Shown here: piece by piece, positions 1 to 8,358 of the stretch
How the letters are laid out: each line of letters begins with the position of its first letter
Position numbering within the stretch: the first letter of the stretch is position 1
Assembly (NCBI GenBank): GCA_020216745.1
Contig: JAIWNQ010000080.1
Location: forward strand, 1 to 10,000
Direction: 5' to 3'
DNA length: 10,000 nucleotides
DNA from: Candidatus Hydrogenedens sp.
GTDB lineage: Bacteria > Hydrogenedentota > Hydrogenedentia > Hydrogenedentales > Hydrogenedentaceae
The notes under the pieces: generated by a model
The model's database searches: none
What the model was told of the DNA's origin: nothing
The model's input: the letters and a program-made list of their open reading frames with translations, nothing else
Translations under genes and position numbers: made by a program

Positions 1-424
1 CTAAAAGATATTCTCTTAATACACTAAGGTCTGTTTGCTCATCTATCATAAGTATTAATGTTTTTAATATTACGTCACGAGCAGAATCACTTAAAGATGT
101 ATCCTCAAAATAATTGATTAATTTATTGTAAAATATCTGTTTATTTTCCATCTCTGTCTTTATTAAGCGGTTTGTAATATCAAACAAGATATTTCGTGCT
201 GTTCCAGAAATATCCGGGTTTGTCGATTGCAAACAAGGAATAATTTTAGGTAAAACATCCATAGGTGGTTTTAGAGGTAGCAATTGCCTTGCTATTGCGT
301 GGTCTGATGGGTTTTCAGAATTAAGTTTCCCAATGAGAAGTTCAAGTGACATACTCCTGTCGAAATCAGATGGAGCGGTCAACATTGATACCATAAAAAA
401 AATAGTTAGTATAGTTGTTATCAT
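1..424 (-). CDS. Putative secreted helical-repeat (HEAT-like) protein, C-terminus beyond window
   Basis: The frame is open for 141 codons from an ATG at 422-424 to the window edge, so only the N-terminus is present. AAGGA lies 7 nt before the ATG, which supports this start. Residues 2-17 are hydrophobic (ITTILTIFFMVSMLTA) and followed by a polar stretch, which fits a cleavable signal peptide. The rest is predicted helical with alternating leucine/isoleucine faces, for example residues 55-87 and 112-141, resembling HEAT/ARM-type repeats. The repeat assignment rests on pattern only and no catalytic motif is visible. The gene begins 23 bp after the Gfo/Idh/MocA stop on the same strand, so it is probably the third gene of that operon. 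It could be a periplasmic scaffold or a short protein of unknown function. I do not recognise a specific family. Confidence 0.6.
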   Translation of the reverse strand, partial: MITTILTIFFMVSMLTAPSDFDRSMSLELLIGKLNSENPSDHAIARQLLPLKPPMDVLPKIIPCLQSTNPDISGTARNILFDITNRLIKTEMENKQIFYNKLINYFEDTSLSDSARDVILKTLILMIDEQTDLSVLREYLL

Positions 425-447
425 GTTCTATTCCTTTTTCTGTCTTA

Positions 448-1755
448 TTACAAATGCCAAGGTGCACGATATGTTCGAGTAAGATAACAATTTGCCTCTC
501 TATCGTTTACAAATTGTTCATTTGCGGAGTCCCATAACAATTTTCTACTGGTTCGCAATGCAATACCTGCAAGTAAAACAGCCGATGTTGAACGAAATCC
601 TTGTTCTATATCTGCGGAAGGCTTTTTTCGTGTTCGAACGCAATCAAAAAAGTTATTATGGTGGTCTGTATTAGCCCAACTGCGTTCTGGTTCCCCTACA
701 AATTCAGGTGCTTGCGACCCATCTGCATATCTAATAATAAAAGAACCCCTATCTACAAATAAAGAACCTTTTGTCCCGTGGAACGCTATGCCGTACCCTT
801 TATTTGCATGAGAATTTGCGTGTCTTTGTTCCCATGTTACAAAACATCCAGGGTATTCCATCAACGCTTCTATCGTTTCATAATTATCAGCCCCTGGACC
901 CTCACGATAACTTCCGCCGACAGCCTGAATAGACAAAGGAGCGTCCTGTTGTATTCCCCAATGAACCACATCAATCAAATGAATTCCCCAATTTGTTAGC
1001 TGTCCACCACGGGCATAATCAAAAAATCCCATAAAACCGCCAAATCGCTCCCGAGAAAAAGGTACATAGGGTGCGGGACCAAGCCACAAATCCCAGTCTA
1101 ACCCTTTAGGTATGGGTTCAATCTTCTCACCTGGTTTCCATTCGTTAACACCGACCCAGGCCCGAGCAGATGTAATTGTCCCTAAATGTCCCGAGTGGAT
1201 AATGTGCATTGCCCTTTGAAATACAGGCATAGACCTCTGTTGTGTTCCTGCCTGAACAACACGACCGTATCTTCGGGCAGTGTCAACCATAGCACGACCT
1301 TCCTGAATCGTAACGCAAACAGGCTTTTCTACATAGACGTCTTTTCCAGCTTTGCAAAACATAATTGTTAAAAGGGCATGCCAATGGTCAGGAGTTGCAA
1401 CAAAGACAGCATCGATGTCTGAGCGGTCAAGCAAATAACGAAAATCTTGAAAACCTTCTGGTCGCTTTTTACTAAGTTTTTCAACTGTATCCATCGCCTG
1501 ATAGTATCGACTTTTTGCAACATCACATACTGCTACAATCTGGCAATTAGGATTAACAGCCAGAGCCTCTATATGTCTTGAACCCATCCCACCGTTGCCA
1601 ATAACTGCCAGACGAATTACATCTGAGAGACTAATTCCCTCTGCAAAAGCATGAGCGAACCATGATGAACTGTTGAGCAATATCAAGCCTGAACTAATCT
1701 TTTTTATAAACCTTCGTCGGTTTATTTTGTTATCTTCTTTTTTATTTTTTGACAT
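448..1755 (-). CDS. Tat-exported Gfo/Idh/MocA family NAD(P)-dependent oxidoreductase
   Basis: This 435-residue protein belongs to the Gfo/Idh/MocA family, whose members oxidise or reduce sugars and inositols with NAD(P). Residues 12-19 (NRRRFIKK) form a twin-arginine motif, followed by a hydrophobic stretch and an AFA cleavage site near residue 38. It is therefore probably folded in the cytoplasm with its cofactor bound and then exported. A Rossmann fold follows, with GNGGMG at about 53-58. The family signature EKP is at 143-145, where the Lys is usually catalytic. The C-terminal substrate domain contains a GQLTNWGIHLID segment at 251-262, whose His is typical of the active site. The end (YRAPW) matches the usual family C-terminus. 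AAGG lies 9 nt before the ATG. It sits 23 bp after the GH4 gene, which suggests co-transcription and a shared sugar pathway. Some relatives are glycosidases (GH109), so dehydrogenase versus redox glycosidase activity is undecided. Confidence 0.9.
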   Translation of the reverse strand: MSKNKKEDNKINRRRFIKKISSGLILLNSSSWFAHAFAEGISLSDVIRLAVIGNGGMGSRHIEALAVNPNCQIVAVCDVAKSRYYQAMDTVEKLSKKRPEGFQDFRYLLDRSDIDAVFVATPDHWHALLTIMFCKAGKDVYVEKPVCVTIQEGRAMVDTARRYGRVVQAGTQQRSMPVFQRAMHIIHSGHLGTITSARAWVGVNEWKPGEKIEPIPKGLDWDLWLGPAPYVPFSRERFGGFMGFFDYARGGQLTNWGIHLIDVVHWGIQQDAPLSIQAVGGSYREGPGADNYETIEALMEYPGCFVTWEQRHANSHANKGYGIAFHGTKGSLFVDRGSFIIRYADGSQAPEFVGEPERSWANTDHHNNFFDCVRTRKKPSADIEQGFRSTSAVLLAGIALRTSRKLLWDSANEQFVNDREANCYLTRTYRAPWHL

Positions 1756-1778
1756 AACCTAAAACCTTATATATTGAC

Positions 1779-3212
1779 TTATGTAGTTTTGCTTGCTTTT
1801 TCTGCTAATTCACCAAAACGATGAACAACTGCTAATGCTGGGTCTAACGGCACTTTAGCTCGCTGAACATCTTTTGGAACCGAAATAATCGGTGTCGGTC
1901 TTAATGATTTTCCTGCAAATTGAGGTAGCCATGTTTGTTCGGCTTCCAACATTTCCGCTACCATATCGCGTATCTCTTTTAAGGACAGACATGCAGAGGT
2001 AAGCGGGTCTAATGCACATGCTGAAACAACCAATTCTGGGTCTCCCTGGATACTTGCCTCTACTGCTAACCCCTGAACATTTACATTGGTAAGATTTAAC
2101 CCAGCACATTGAGATGGCAATGCCCCTATATGTGTTGGATGTAATCCTATTTTATCTGCAAACACTGGAATTTCAACACAACAGCCGTCTGGAAGATTTG
2201 TAATATAATGGTCGTTTCGAACATTCCCTTGAAATTTAAATGTTTTGCCTGTTTCTAATGCTTCAAGGATATAAGAGCAATATTCAACACTTCTTCCTTT
2301 AATTTTTGTCGGTTCATTCGCCAGCAAGTCCTCATTCTCTAATTTTTCTGCAATTAGCTTGCACCATTTATAATAAGCACCTGATTCTCCACCAAAAGAT
2401 GGTTCGTCACAATACATTTTTAGTGTCCTCTCATGACTACGAAACCATGGAATATATTCGGAAAGATGTCCTGTGCTTTCAGTCATAAAATATCCAAAAT
2501 GTCTCATAACCTCAATACGCACTTTTTCGTTTACATAATATTCAGGTTGCTCACAACGGAGTTTGAATAAGGGATATAAATCTTTTCCTTTGTGCTCAAT
2601 TCTTAAGAACCAAGCCATATGATTTATCCCAGCAACTAAGTAGTCAATCTCATCCTTTGGAACTTCTACATAACCGGAAATTAAATCTAATGTTGTTTGA
2701 ACACCATGACATAGCCCCACAAACTTAAGTCCAGGGACTTTCCCTAATGCCCAACATACCATTGCCATGGGATTAACATAATTCAACAAATATGCGTTTG
2801 GACAAAGTTCCTGCATATCATTTGCTAATTCTAACATGACAGGAATAGTACGAAGTGCCCTAAATATTCCTCCCGGTCCCATGGTATCCCCAATACATTG
2901 GTCAACCCCATGCTTTAATGGTATCTCATAATCATACTTAAAAGCATTTACCCCTCCAATTTGCAACATTGCAATTACGTAATCTGCTTGATTTAAGGCT
3001 TCACGTCTGTCTTGAGTAATATAATTTTTAATCTTTAAACCATTTTCTTTGCCTACACGGTCTGCAAAATTTTTCATTCGTTCTATTTTTTTGAGTGTAG
3101 GACTCATAAACCAGAACTCTGCATCTTGGAATGCAGGAATAGATACGAGGTCCATAAATAATGTCTTGCAAAACACGACACTTCCAGCACCTATCATCGC
3201 TATTTTTGCCAT
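1779..3212 (-). CDS. Glycoside hydrolase family 4 protein (MelA-like alpha-galactosidase/glucosidase/uronidase)
   Basis: This 477-residue protein matches family 4 glycosidases, which cleave glycosides by transient NAD+ oxidation at sugar C3 and Mn2+-assisted elimination. The N-terminal GAGSVVF (8-14) is the dinucleotide loop. Also visible are LQIGG (83-87), MGPGGIFRALRTIP (111-124), NYVNPMAM (144-151), and the metal-ligand sites in GLCHGVQ (Cys168) and AGINHMAW (His198). MTEST (243-247), NVRND (330-334) and NLPDGCCVE (339-347) follow the order seen in E. coli MelA. Two oddities stand out. The acidic LMDID segment expected after the second strand is replaced by FMSPT (35-39). There are also about 35 extra residues at the C-terminus. 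The residue after Cys-His varies with specificity in this family. Here it is Gly rather than the Ser of MelA, so the substrate is not assigned. AGGAG lies a few bases before the ATG. It is the first gene of the left operon and is cytoplasmic, with no signal peptide. Confidence 0.92.
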   Translation of the reverse strand: MAKIAMIGAGSVVFCKTLFMDLVSIPAFQDAEFWFMSPTLKKIERMKNFADRVGKENGLKIKNYITQDRREALNQADYVIAMLQIGGVNAFKYDYEIPLKHGVDQCIGDTMGPGGIFRALRTIPVMLELANDMQELCPNAYLLNYVNPMAMVCWALGKVPGLKFVGLCHGVQTTLDLISGYVEVPKDEIDYLVAGINHMAWFLRIEHKGKDLYPLFKLRCEQPEYYVNEKVRIEVMRHFGYFMTESTGHLSEYIPWFRSHERTLKMYCDEPSFGGESGAYYKWCKLIAEKLENEDLLANEPTKIKGRSVEYCSYILEALETGKTFKFQGNVRNDHYITNLPDGCCVEIPVFADKIGLHPTHIGALPSQCAGLNLTNVNVQGLAVEASIQGDPELVVSACALDPLTSACLSLKEIRDMVAEMLEAEQTWLPQFAGKSLRPTPIISVPKDVQRAKVPLDPALAVVHRFGELAEKASKTT

Positions 3213-3272
3213 AATTATTCTCCTATAATTATTTTAATGTTACAATTTCAATACTTTACCCGATAGTTTAAT

Positions 3273-3300
3273 ATTATACTTCCTTGTATATCATAGTAAA
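3273..3300 (-). promoter_or_regulatory. Candidate promoter of the GH4-Gfo/Idh-helical-repeat operon
   Basis: On the minus strand, TTTACT (3295-3300) and a perfect TATAAT (3273-3278) are separated by 16 bp, about 60 bp upstream of the GH4 start codon. It is the only sigma70-like pair I found pointing leftward in this 168-bp divergent gap. The region is very AT-rich, so chance matches are likely and no transcript data support it. Confidence 0.45.
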
Positions 3301-3314
3301 ATAAGAAGTAGGAT

Positions 3315-3339
3315 TTTCCAAAAGTTAGGAAATTATAAT
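3315..3339 (+). promoter_or_regulatory. Candidate -10 element with short dyad upstream of the sensor gene
   Basis: A perfect TATAAT lies at 3334-3339, about 40 bp before the sensor gene's ATG. No good -35 hexamer is found at 16-18 bp. Directly upstream is a small dyad, TTTCC (3315-3319) and GGAAA (3328-3332), which could be a regulator site overlapping the promoter or simply chance in AT-rich DNA. Confidence 0.25.
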
Positions 3340-3380
3340 AAGATAATGATAAATTTATTTAAAGTAAAGAGAGTTTATTT

Positions 3381-4649
3381 ATGTTTCCATCAAACTTAAA
3401 GCGACTTTTCCTTTTTTGGACTAAAGACCCAGAACAAACACCTATCCAACTTGAAATACATACAAAGGTTATCAATTCAATCGAAAGTCTCGCTTTGTTT
3501 TTGAGGTATCTTACGTTAATTATTGTCGTTGTCGGATATATTATTGAGGCTTTTCATCAACAGTATTTACTTCCACTGTTCATTGTATTCATTGTTGCAC
3601 ATAATGTGTTTGTGCATTTCACGTTTTTCTTTGGAAAGTATCATCTTTTTACGACACCACTGAATTTTTTTCTTCACCTATCCTCTATTACATTGGCTGT
3701 CCTTGTTACAGAAAAAGAGTATAGTCCAATAGTAATGTTTTATCCCTTTTTTATATTTTCTTATCTTCTATATGTAGAAAAGAAACCCTATCCTCTTATA
3801 GTGACCTTAATTGTTATCATCTTCATGTGTTTTTCTATTATTGGGGCATGGCTATGGGAAGGAATATCCTATTCTTCTTATTATCTATTTTGGCGTAGTT
3901 TCACAATCTTTTTCTCAGCTCCTTTTGCTTACTTTTTTCTTTTTTATATAAACGAAACGCGGAAAGACCTTTTGCAAAAGGAACAAGAACTTCTTTACAC
4001 GCAAGGGATTATCAAATCAATTATAGATAGCATTGGAACTCCTATTATTATTTTTGACGAACGTGAAATTATTGTTGATGCGAATGCCAATGCGTATGAT
4101 TTTTTCCAACTTAAATCTGAAGGTATCATAGGTGAACGAATTCGTAGTTTCTTTTTTGATGATACTTTAATAGGAGAACATTTACTCTCTCTGAAATCAA
4201 GAGAAAATATGAATATCAATGCGATAGCACTTACCTCGACAGGAGAAGAAATACCTGTAGACTTTATCGTTCAGGCGTTTTATCAAAATCGTAGACGACA
4301 TTTTCTTGGAATTCTTATTGATAAGCGTGAACAACAACGACTCCAAGAAATATCATTTGTTTTACGAAAACAAAAAGAAGAAATTGAAAATAAATTAAAT
4401 CTACTAAAAGAAATTCAGGTAGGATTATCAAATCATATTGTGTCAAAAATTTATAACTATTTAACTATAATTAAAAACATTCTATATCTTGCTACAAAAG
4501 AACAACTTGGCTCGCTCTCTGAGCGACAGAAAAATGCCCTCGAAATTGCATATCGAGCAATTGATGAATTAGAAAAAGAAGTAAACAAAGAAATGGAACT
4601 GGTAAGTAAAGGCTCGATGGAACAACCTTATTCATCAACTGAACAGTAA
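3381..4649 (+). CDS. Six-TM PAS sensor protein with DHp-like C-terminus and no kinase ATPase domain
   Basis: This 422-residue inner-membrane protein has hydrophobic segments at about 38-58, 62-83, 93-110, 114-131, 138-158 and 168-190, giving six predicted membrane helices with short loops. A linker helix leads into a PAS domain (about 208-318) with typical GTPIIIFDE and ANANAYDFF segments and a final ILIDKREQQRLQE strand/helix. A coiled coil (319-345) and a helical hairpin (346-410) follow. The second hairpin helix, starting LSERQKNALE, resembles the second helix of HisKA domains. The first helix has His352, but it lies three residues out of register with the usual H-E-x-x-x-P site. The reading frame then stops, with no N, G1 or G2 boxes. 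The 147 bp downstream cannot encode an ATPase domain, so truncation by a nearby frameshift is unlikely. A GAGAG site lies about 8 nt before the ATG. It is divergent from the sugar operon, so a regulatory link is possible but unproven. Confidence 0.7.
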   Translation: MFPSNLKRLFLFWTKDPEQTPIQLEIHTKVINSIESLALFLRYLTLIIVVVGYIIEAFHQQYLLPLFIVFIVAHNVFVHFTFFFGKYHLFTTPLNFFLHLSSITLAVLVTEKEYSPIVMFYPFFIFSYLLYVEKKPYPLIVTLIVIIFMCFSIIGAWLWEGISYSSYYLFWRSFTIFFSAPFAYFFLFYINETRKDLLQKEQELLYTQGIIKSIIDSIGTPIIIFDEREIIVDANANAYDFFQLKSEGIIGERIRSFFFDDTLIGEHLLSLKSRENMNINAIALTSTGEEIPVDFIVQAFYQNRRRHFLGILIDKREQQRLQEISFVLRKQKEEIENKLNLLKEIQVGLSNHIVSKIYNYLTIIKNILYLATKEQLGSLSERQKNALEIAYRAIDELEKEVNKEMELVSKGSMEQPYSSTEQ

Positions 4650-4796
4650 ACAACTTAATTTGCTTTCCTTCTTTTTGATTGTTTTATGTAACTTCCGTAT
4701 AAGAACATATTGTAATTGTAGTCGTTATATGTAAAGTAGAGTGATTTATATATTCAGACTACAAGGCAGTGAAACTACACAAACATCTAATCTAAA

Positions 4797-7700
4797 TTAG
4801 AAAATTTTGATTTTACCATTAATGTGTAATGGTAGAGCATAGCCTGGACTAAACCAGGCATTTCCTTCACCGAATATGTTTTCAAGTTCCATTAATAGCT
4901 GAGGTGTAGGGGTAACATTATAGTCTGGATGAGCCTGAATAATTATTTCCACTTTCTTCGGTACAGTATCCACTAACTCAACTTTATCATCATCATTCTC
5001 GGAATCCGTAAGTTGGTTTATTATATCTTCAAAATGAAAAAATACATCACATTCTCCAGTATGATGAACAATAATATCAGAAAATTTATCGTAATCTTCT
5101 TTTAATTGGAACGAATTCACACGAATATGAAGAGCCTTTGCAAGTGTAAATAATTCTGTGGGTTTGACCGCTGTGCGAGCAATCAAACCAAGTTGTCCTT
5201 TGCGGAAATTTATTTTACTGAGAACAAAAATAACACTTCCTTTGGAGAGAATATCTTTTGATTCCTCATAAACATCTGAAAAAAAAGTAACTTCGTATTG
5301 TTTCCCAATGCCTTCCAAACTGACAAATGCCATTTTTCCTTTTTCATTTGTGTGATATTTTATAGAAGAAACGATTCCACCAACAATAACTTCGTCACCT
5401 TCCTTGCCCTCTTCAATCATATAATGTGGAGCTACCCATATAGAAAGTAAGTCCTTATACTGTTCTAATGGATGTCCAGTAAGGTATAAACCAACCACCT
5501 CTTTTTCATATGTTAACTTTTCTAACAACGCCCAATCATCTTTTTGGGTTTTATCCCGAGAGGTCGCTCTCGTTGTTACTCCTTCTGATTCATCAAATAA
5601 ACTGATTTGTCCTAATTCACGGTCACGTATAGCTCGTTGCCCTTCCGCCAGAGATATATCAATCAAATCAAACATTTCTTTACGTTTCACACCAAAGCTA
5701 TCAAATGCCCCTGCCTTTATTAAATTCTCTAAAACACGTTTATTAATTTGACGTGGATTTAACCGTTGACAAAAATCGAAAATATTCTTATATGGTCCAT
5801 TGAGTTCTCGCTCTTCTACAATAGATTGACAAACACCGATTCCCACATTTTTTATGACGCCAAGACCAAACCGAATTGATTTGTCCTCAATAGTAAAGCC
5901 AACATCACTTTTATTAATATCAGGTGGAAATATTGAGATTCCCATCCGTTTTGCTTCCTGAACATATAAAGAGATTTTGTCCAGATTATCGGTTTCACTT
6001 GTTAGCAAAGCACACATATACTCTTCAGGAAAATTTGCCTTTAAGTATGCTGTTTGATACGACAAAAGTGCATATGCCACAGAATGGGATTTATTGAATC
6101 CATAATTAGAAAATTCCTGAATATTTGAGTAAATTTGAGATGCCAGTTGTCCATCAATTCCATTTTTTTTACATCCATTGATGAATGGTTCTTCCATTTT
6201 CTTAACAATTTCTATTTTTTTCTTTGCCATTCCTGAACGTAACGTATCTGATTGGGGTAGGGAAAATCCTGCACATGTTTGAGCTATCTGCATGACTTGT
6301 TCTTGGTAAATTGGAATTCCATAGGTCTCTTTTACTATCGGTTCTAAGGATGGATGCCAATATTGAATTTTTTCAGGATTAAATTTGTTTTGGATGAATG
6401 TATCAATAAATTTCATGGGTCCTGGGCGATATAACGCAACCAGAGCAGAAATTTCCTCGAAAGTGCTTACCTTAAGTCGAATTGCAACGTCACGCATCCC
6501 AGAACTTTCTAATTGAAAAACCCCTAATGTCTTCCCTTCCCGTAATATCTTAAATGTCTTCTTGTCATCTAATGGAATGTTTCCCAGATTAATAGTTATG
6601 CCTTTATGTTTTTTAATTAATTTTAACGTGTTGTCAATAACTGTTAAGGTCTTTAGTCCAAGTATATCCATCTTTAATAAACCGAGATATTCAACACATT
6701 CTTTTTCCGCTTGTGTTGCAACAAATTCTGAATTTTGTTCCCTGAACAGGGCTACGAAATTAACGATTGGTTTGTCACAGATAACTATCCCCGCAGCATG
6801 AGTTCCACAATTCCTTATAATCCCCTCTAACTTAATAGCAAAGTTCCATAACTTTTTTACATTTGAGTCTGTTTCGACCAGTTGTTTCAAGTCAGGTTCT
6901 TTTTCCAATGCTTCGTTTAAAGTTATTTTCCCTGCGGGTATCATCTTAGCAATTTGGTCTACTTCATTGTATTCCATCCCAAGAGCGCGACCTACATCCC
7001 TAACGACGTTGCGGGCAAGTGAACGTTGAAATGTGGCTATTTGTGCTACATTCTCCGCTCCATATTTTGAAATCGCATAGCGGATAATTTCAGAACGTTG
7101 TGTATCTGCAAAATCAATATCAATATCGGGGTCGCTTACTCGTTCAGGATTTAAAAAACGTTCAAACAATAACTGATAACGTATCGGGTCTACGTCAGTT
7201 ATACCTAATACATATGCTACAATACTCCCCGCCGCAGAACCTCTACCAGGCCCTACAGGAATGCTGTGTGTCTTTGCATAATGTACGATATCCCAGACAA
7301 CAAGGAAATAATCTACAAAATTGAGTTTTTCTATAATCCTTAATTCATATTCTGCTCTTTCCTTGTAAATGTCAGGAACATTCCCTTCAAATTTCTTTTT
7401 TAAACCTTCATTGACTAATTTCCTTAAGTAGGTTTTTGGGTCTGAATGGTCTTCTGGAATATATTTTGGTATGAGCTTACGCTTTTTGATAATATCACCA
7501 CTACACATCTCTGCAATTCGTAGTGTGTTTCTACATGCCTCCGGAAAATCTTTAAAAATTCGATACATTTCATCCGGACTGCGGAAGTAAAATTCATTGC
7601 TACCAAATTTCCAATGTTTCTCATTTAATAAGGTATCCTGCGACTGGATACACAACAGAATTTCATGGGCGTCTGCGTCGTCTGGATAAGTATAGTGCGA

Positions 7701-8345
7701 ATCTTGAGTTGCGATGAGCGAAATCTTATATTTTTTTGATAATTCCACAATCTTCGGATTCACTTTATCTTCTTCAGGAAGCGAGTGATACATTATTTCC
7801 AGAAAAAATCGTTCCTTACCAAAAATATCAACAAGGGTACCAATTGTATTCTCTGCAATCTCAACTTTATCATATGATAATGCTTTCGGAATTCGCCCAC
7901 TAATACATCCACTACCAGCAATAAGCCCTTCATGGTGATTTGCTAAAAGTTTCATATCAATTCGAGGTTTCTTATAATATCCTTCGAGATACCCTGCCGA
8001 TATTAATTTACACAAATTATTGTAACCTGTTTCATTTTCACATAGTAGTAGTAGATGATAATAACTTCGGTCAAATTCCTTTTCATTTTTATTTGTTCTT
8101 TCCTTCGGTGCAACATAAACTTCAGCACCAAGAATCGGCTTTATTTGAGTCCCATTTTTCTCATTATAATTATTTACAGCACGGTAAAAAGGAACCGCAC
8201 TAAACAAATTACCATGTTCTGTTAATGCTAAAGCTGGCATTTTATATTTATGACAGAGTTCAACCAAATCTTTAATCCGTGACATACCATCTAAGATACT
8301 GTATTCAGAATGGGTATGTAAGTGTACAAAATCTTTATTCACCAT
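4797..8345 (-). CDS. dnaE: DNA polymerase III alpha subunit, DnaE1 type
   Basis: This is the catalytic subunit of the replicative polymerase. Residue numbers here count from the upstream ATG at 8360. An N-terminal PHP domain (about 11-230) keeps HLHTH (13-17), TEHGN (47-51), GCISG (151-155) and DSHY (220-223). The polymerase core has PGRGSAAGS (371-379), catalytic PDIDIDF (411-417; Asp414 and Asp416) and KMDILGL (563-569; Asp565). A helix-hairpin-helix segment lies near 871-890. QISLF (918-922) fits the beta-clamp binding consensus. An OB fold (about 988-1063) and a C-terminal domain follow. Length is normal for DnaE1, and it is not PolC because no inserted exonuclease is seen. I prefer the ATG at 8343-8345, because GAGG (8355-8358) sits 9 nt upstream and the start then aligns with E. 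coli DnaE. The ATG at 8358-8360 has no Shine-Dalgarno site but overlaps the pncC stop by 4 bp (ATGA), so reinitiation there is possible. Confidence 0.97.
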   Translation of the reverse strand: MVNKDFVHLHTHSEYSILDGMSRIKDLVELCHKYKMPALALTEHGNLFSAVPFYRAVNNYNEKNGTQIKPILGAEVYVAPKERTNKNEKEFDRSYYHLLLLCENETGYNNLCKLISAGYLEGYYKKPRIDMKLLANHHEGLIAGSGCISGRIPKALSYDKVEIAENTIGTLVDIFGKERFFLEIMYHSLPEEDKVNPKIVELSKKYKISLIATQDSHYTYPDDADAHEILLCIQSQDTLLNEKHWKFGSNEFYFRSPDEMYRIFKDFPEACRNTLRIAEMCSGDIIKKRKLIPKYIPEDHSDPKTYLRKLVNEGLKKKFEGNVPDIYKERAEYELRIIEKLNFVDYFLVVWDIVHYAKTHSIPVGPGRGSAAGSIVAYVLGITDVDPIRYQLLFERFLNPERVSDPDIDIDFADTQRSEIIRYAISKYGAENVAQIATFQRSLARNVVRDVGRALGMEYNEVDQIAKMIPAGKITLNEALEKEPDLKQLVETDSNVKKLWNFAIKLEGIIRNCGTHAAGIVICDKPIVNFVALFREQNSEFVATQAEKECVEYLGLLKMDILGLKTLTVIDNTLKLIKKHKGITINLGNIPLDDKKTFKILREGKTLGVFQLESSGMRDVAIRLKVSTFEEISALVALYRPGPMKFIDTFIQNKFNPEKIQYWHPSLEPIVKETYGIPIYQEQVMQIAQTCAGFSLPQSDTLRSGMAKKKIEIVKKMEEPFINGCKKNGIDGQLASQIYSNIQEFSNYGFNKSHSVAYALLSYQTAYLKANFPEEYMCALLTSETDNLDKISLYVQEAKRMGISIFPPDINKSDVGFTIEDKSIRFGLGVIKNVGIGVCQSIVEERELNGPYKNIFDFCQRLNPRQINKRVLENLIKAGAFDSFGVKRKEMFDLIDISLAEGQRAIRDRELGQISLFDESEGVTTRATSRDKTQKDDWALLEKLTYEKEVVGLYLTGHPLEQYKDLLSIWVAPHYMIEEGKEGDEVIVGGIVSSIKYHTNEKGKMAFVSLEGIGKQYEVTFFSDVYEESKDILSKGSVIFVLSKINFRKGQLGLIARTAVKPTELFTLAKALHIRVNSFQLKEDYDKFSDIIVHHTGECDVFFHFEDIINQLTDSENDDDKVELVDTVPKKVEIIIQAHPDYNVTPTPQLLMELENIFGEGNAWFSPGYALPLHINGKIKIF
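4814..4859 (-). repeat. Two adjacent perfect stem-loops in the last codons of dnaE
   Basis: TACCATT (4814-4820) pairs with AATGGTA (4828-4834) around a 7-nt loop. GCCTGG (4842-4847) pairs with CCAGGC (4854-4859) around a 6-nt loop. Both lie inside the coding 3' end of dnaE. Neither is followed by a convincing T-run on either strand, so these are not clear intrinsic terminators. They could still fold in the dnaE mRNA, or in a read-through transcript from the convergent sensor gene. Confidence 0.4.
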
Positions 8346-8354
8346 GGAATGAAT

Positions 8355-8358
8355 CCTC
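8355..8358 (-). promoter_or_regulatory. Ribosome binding site favouring the internal dnaE start
   Basis: GAGG on the minus strand is 9 nt upstream of the ATG at 8343-8345 and lies inside the codons that would follow the ATG at 8358-8360. The upstream ATG is preceded only by an A/T-rich stretch. This favours the shorter protein, beginning MVNKDFVHLHTH, although coupled reinitiation from the pncC stop is an alternative. Confidence 0.5.

Noticed and set aside
492..1371. Short plus-strand open frames opposite the Gfo/Idh/MocA gene
   Set aside because: They lack recognisable motifs and lie wholly antisense to a strongly supported gene.
4716..4764. Eight-bp inverted repeat TTGTAGTC / GACTACAA in the convergent gap
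   Set aside because: The loop is 33 nt and no T-run follows on either strand, so it is too weak to call a terminator or operator.
6562..8203. Short plus-strand open frames and a 66-codon minus-strand frame inside dnaE
   Set aside because: The dnaE frame is continuous with all catalytic motifs. These are by-products of its composition.
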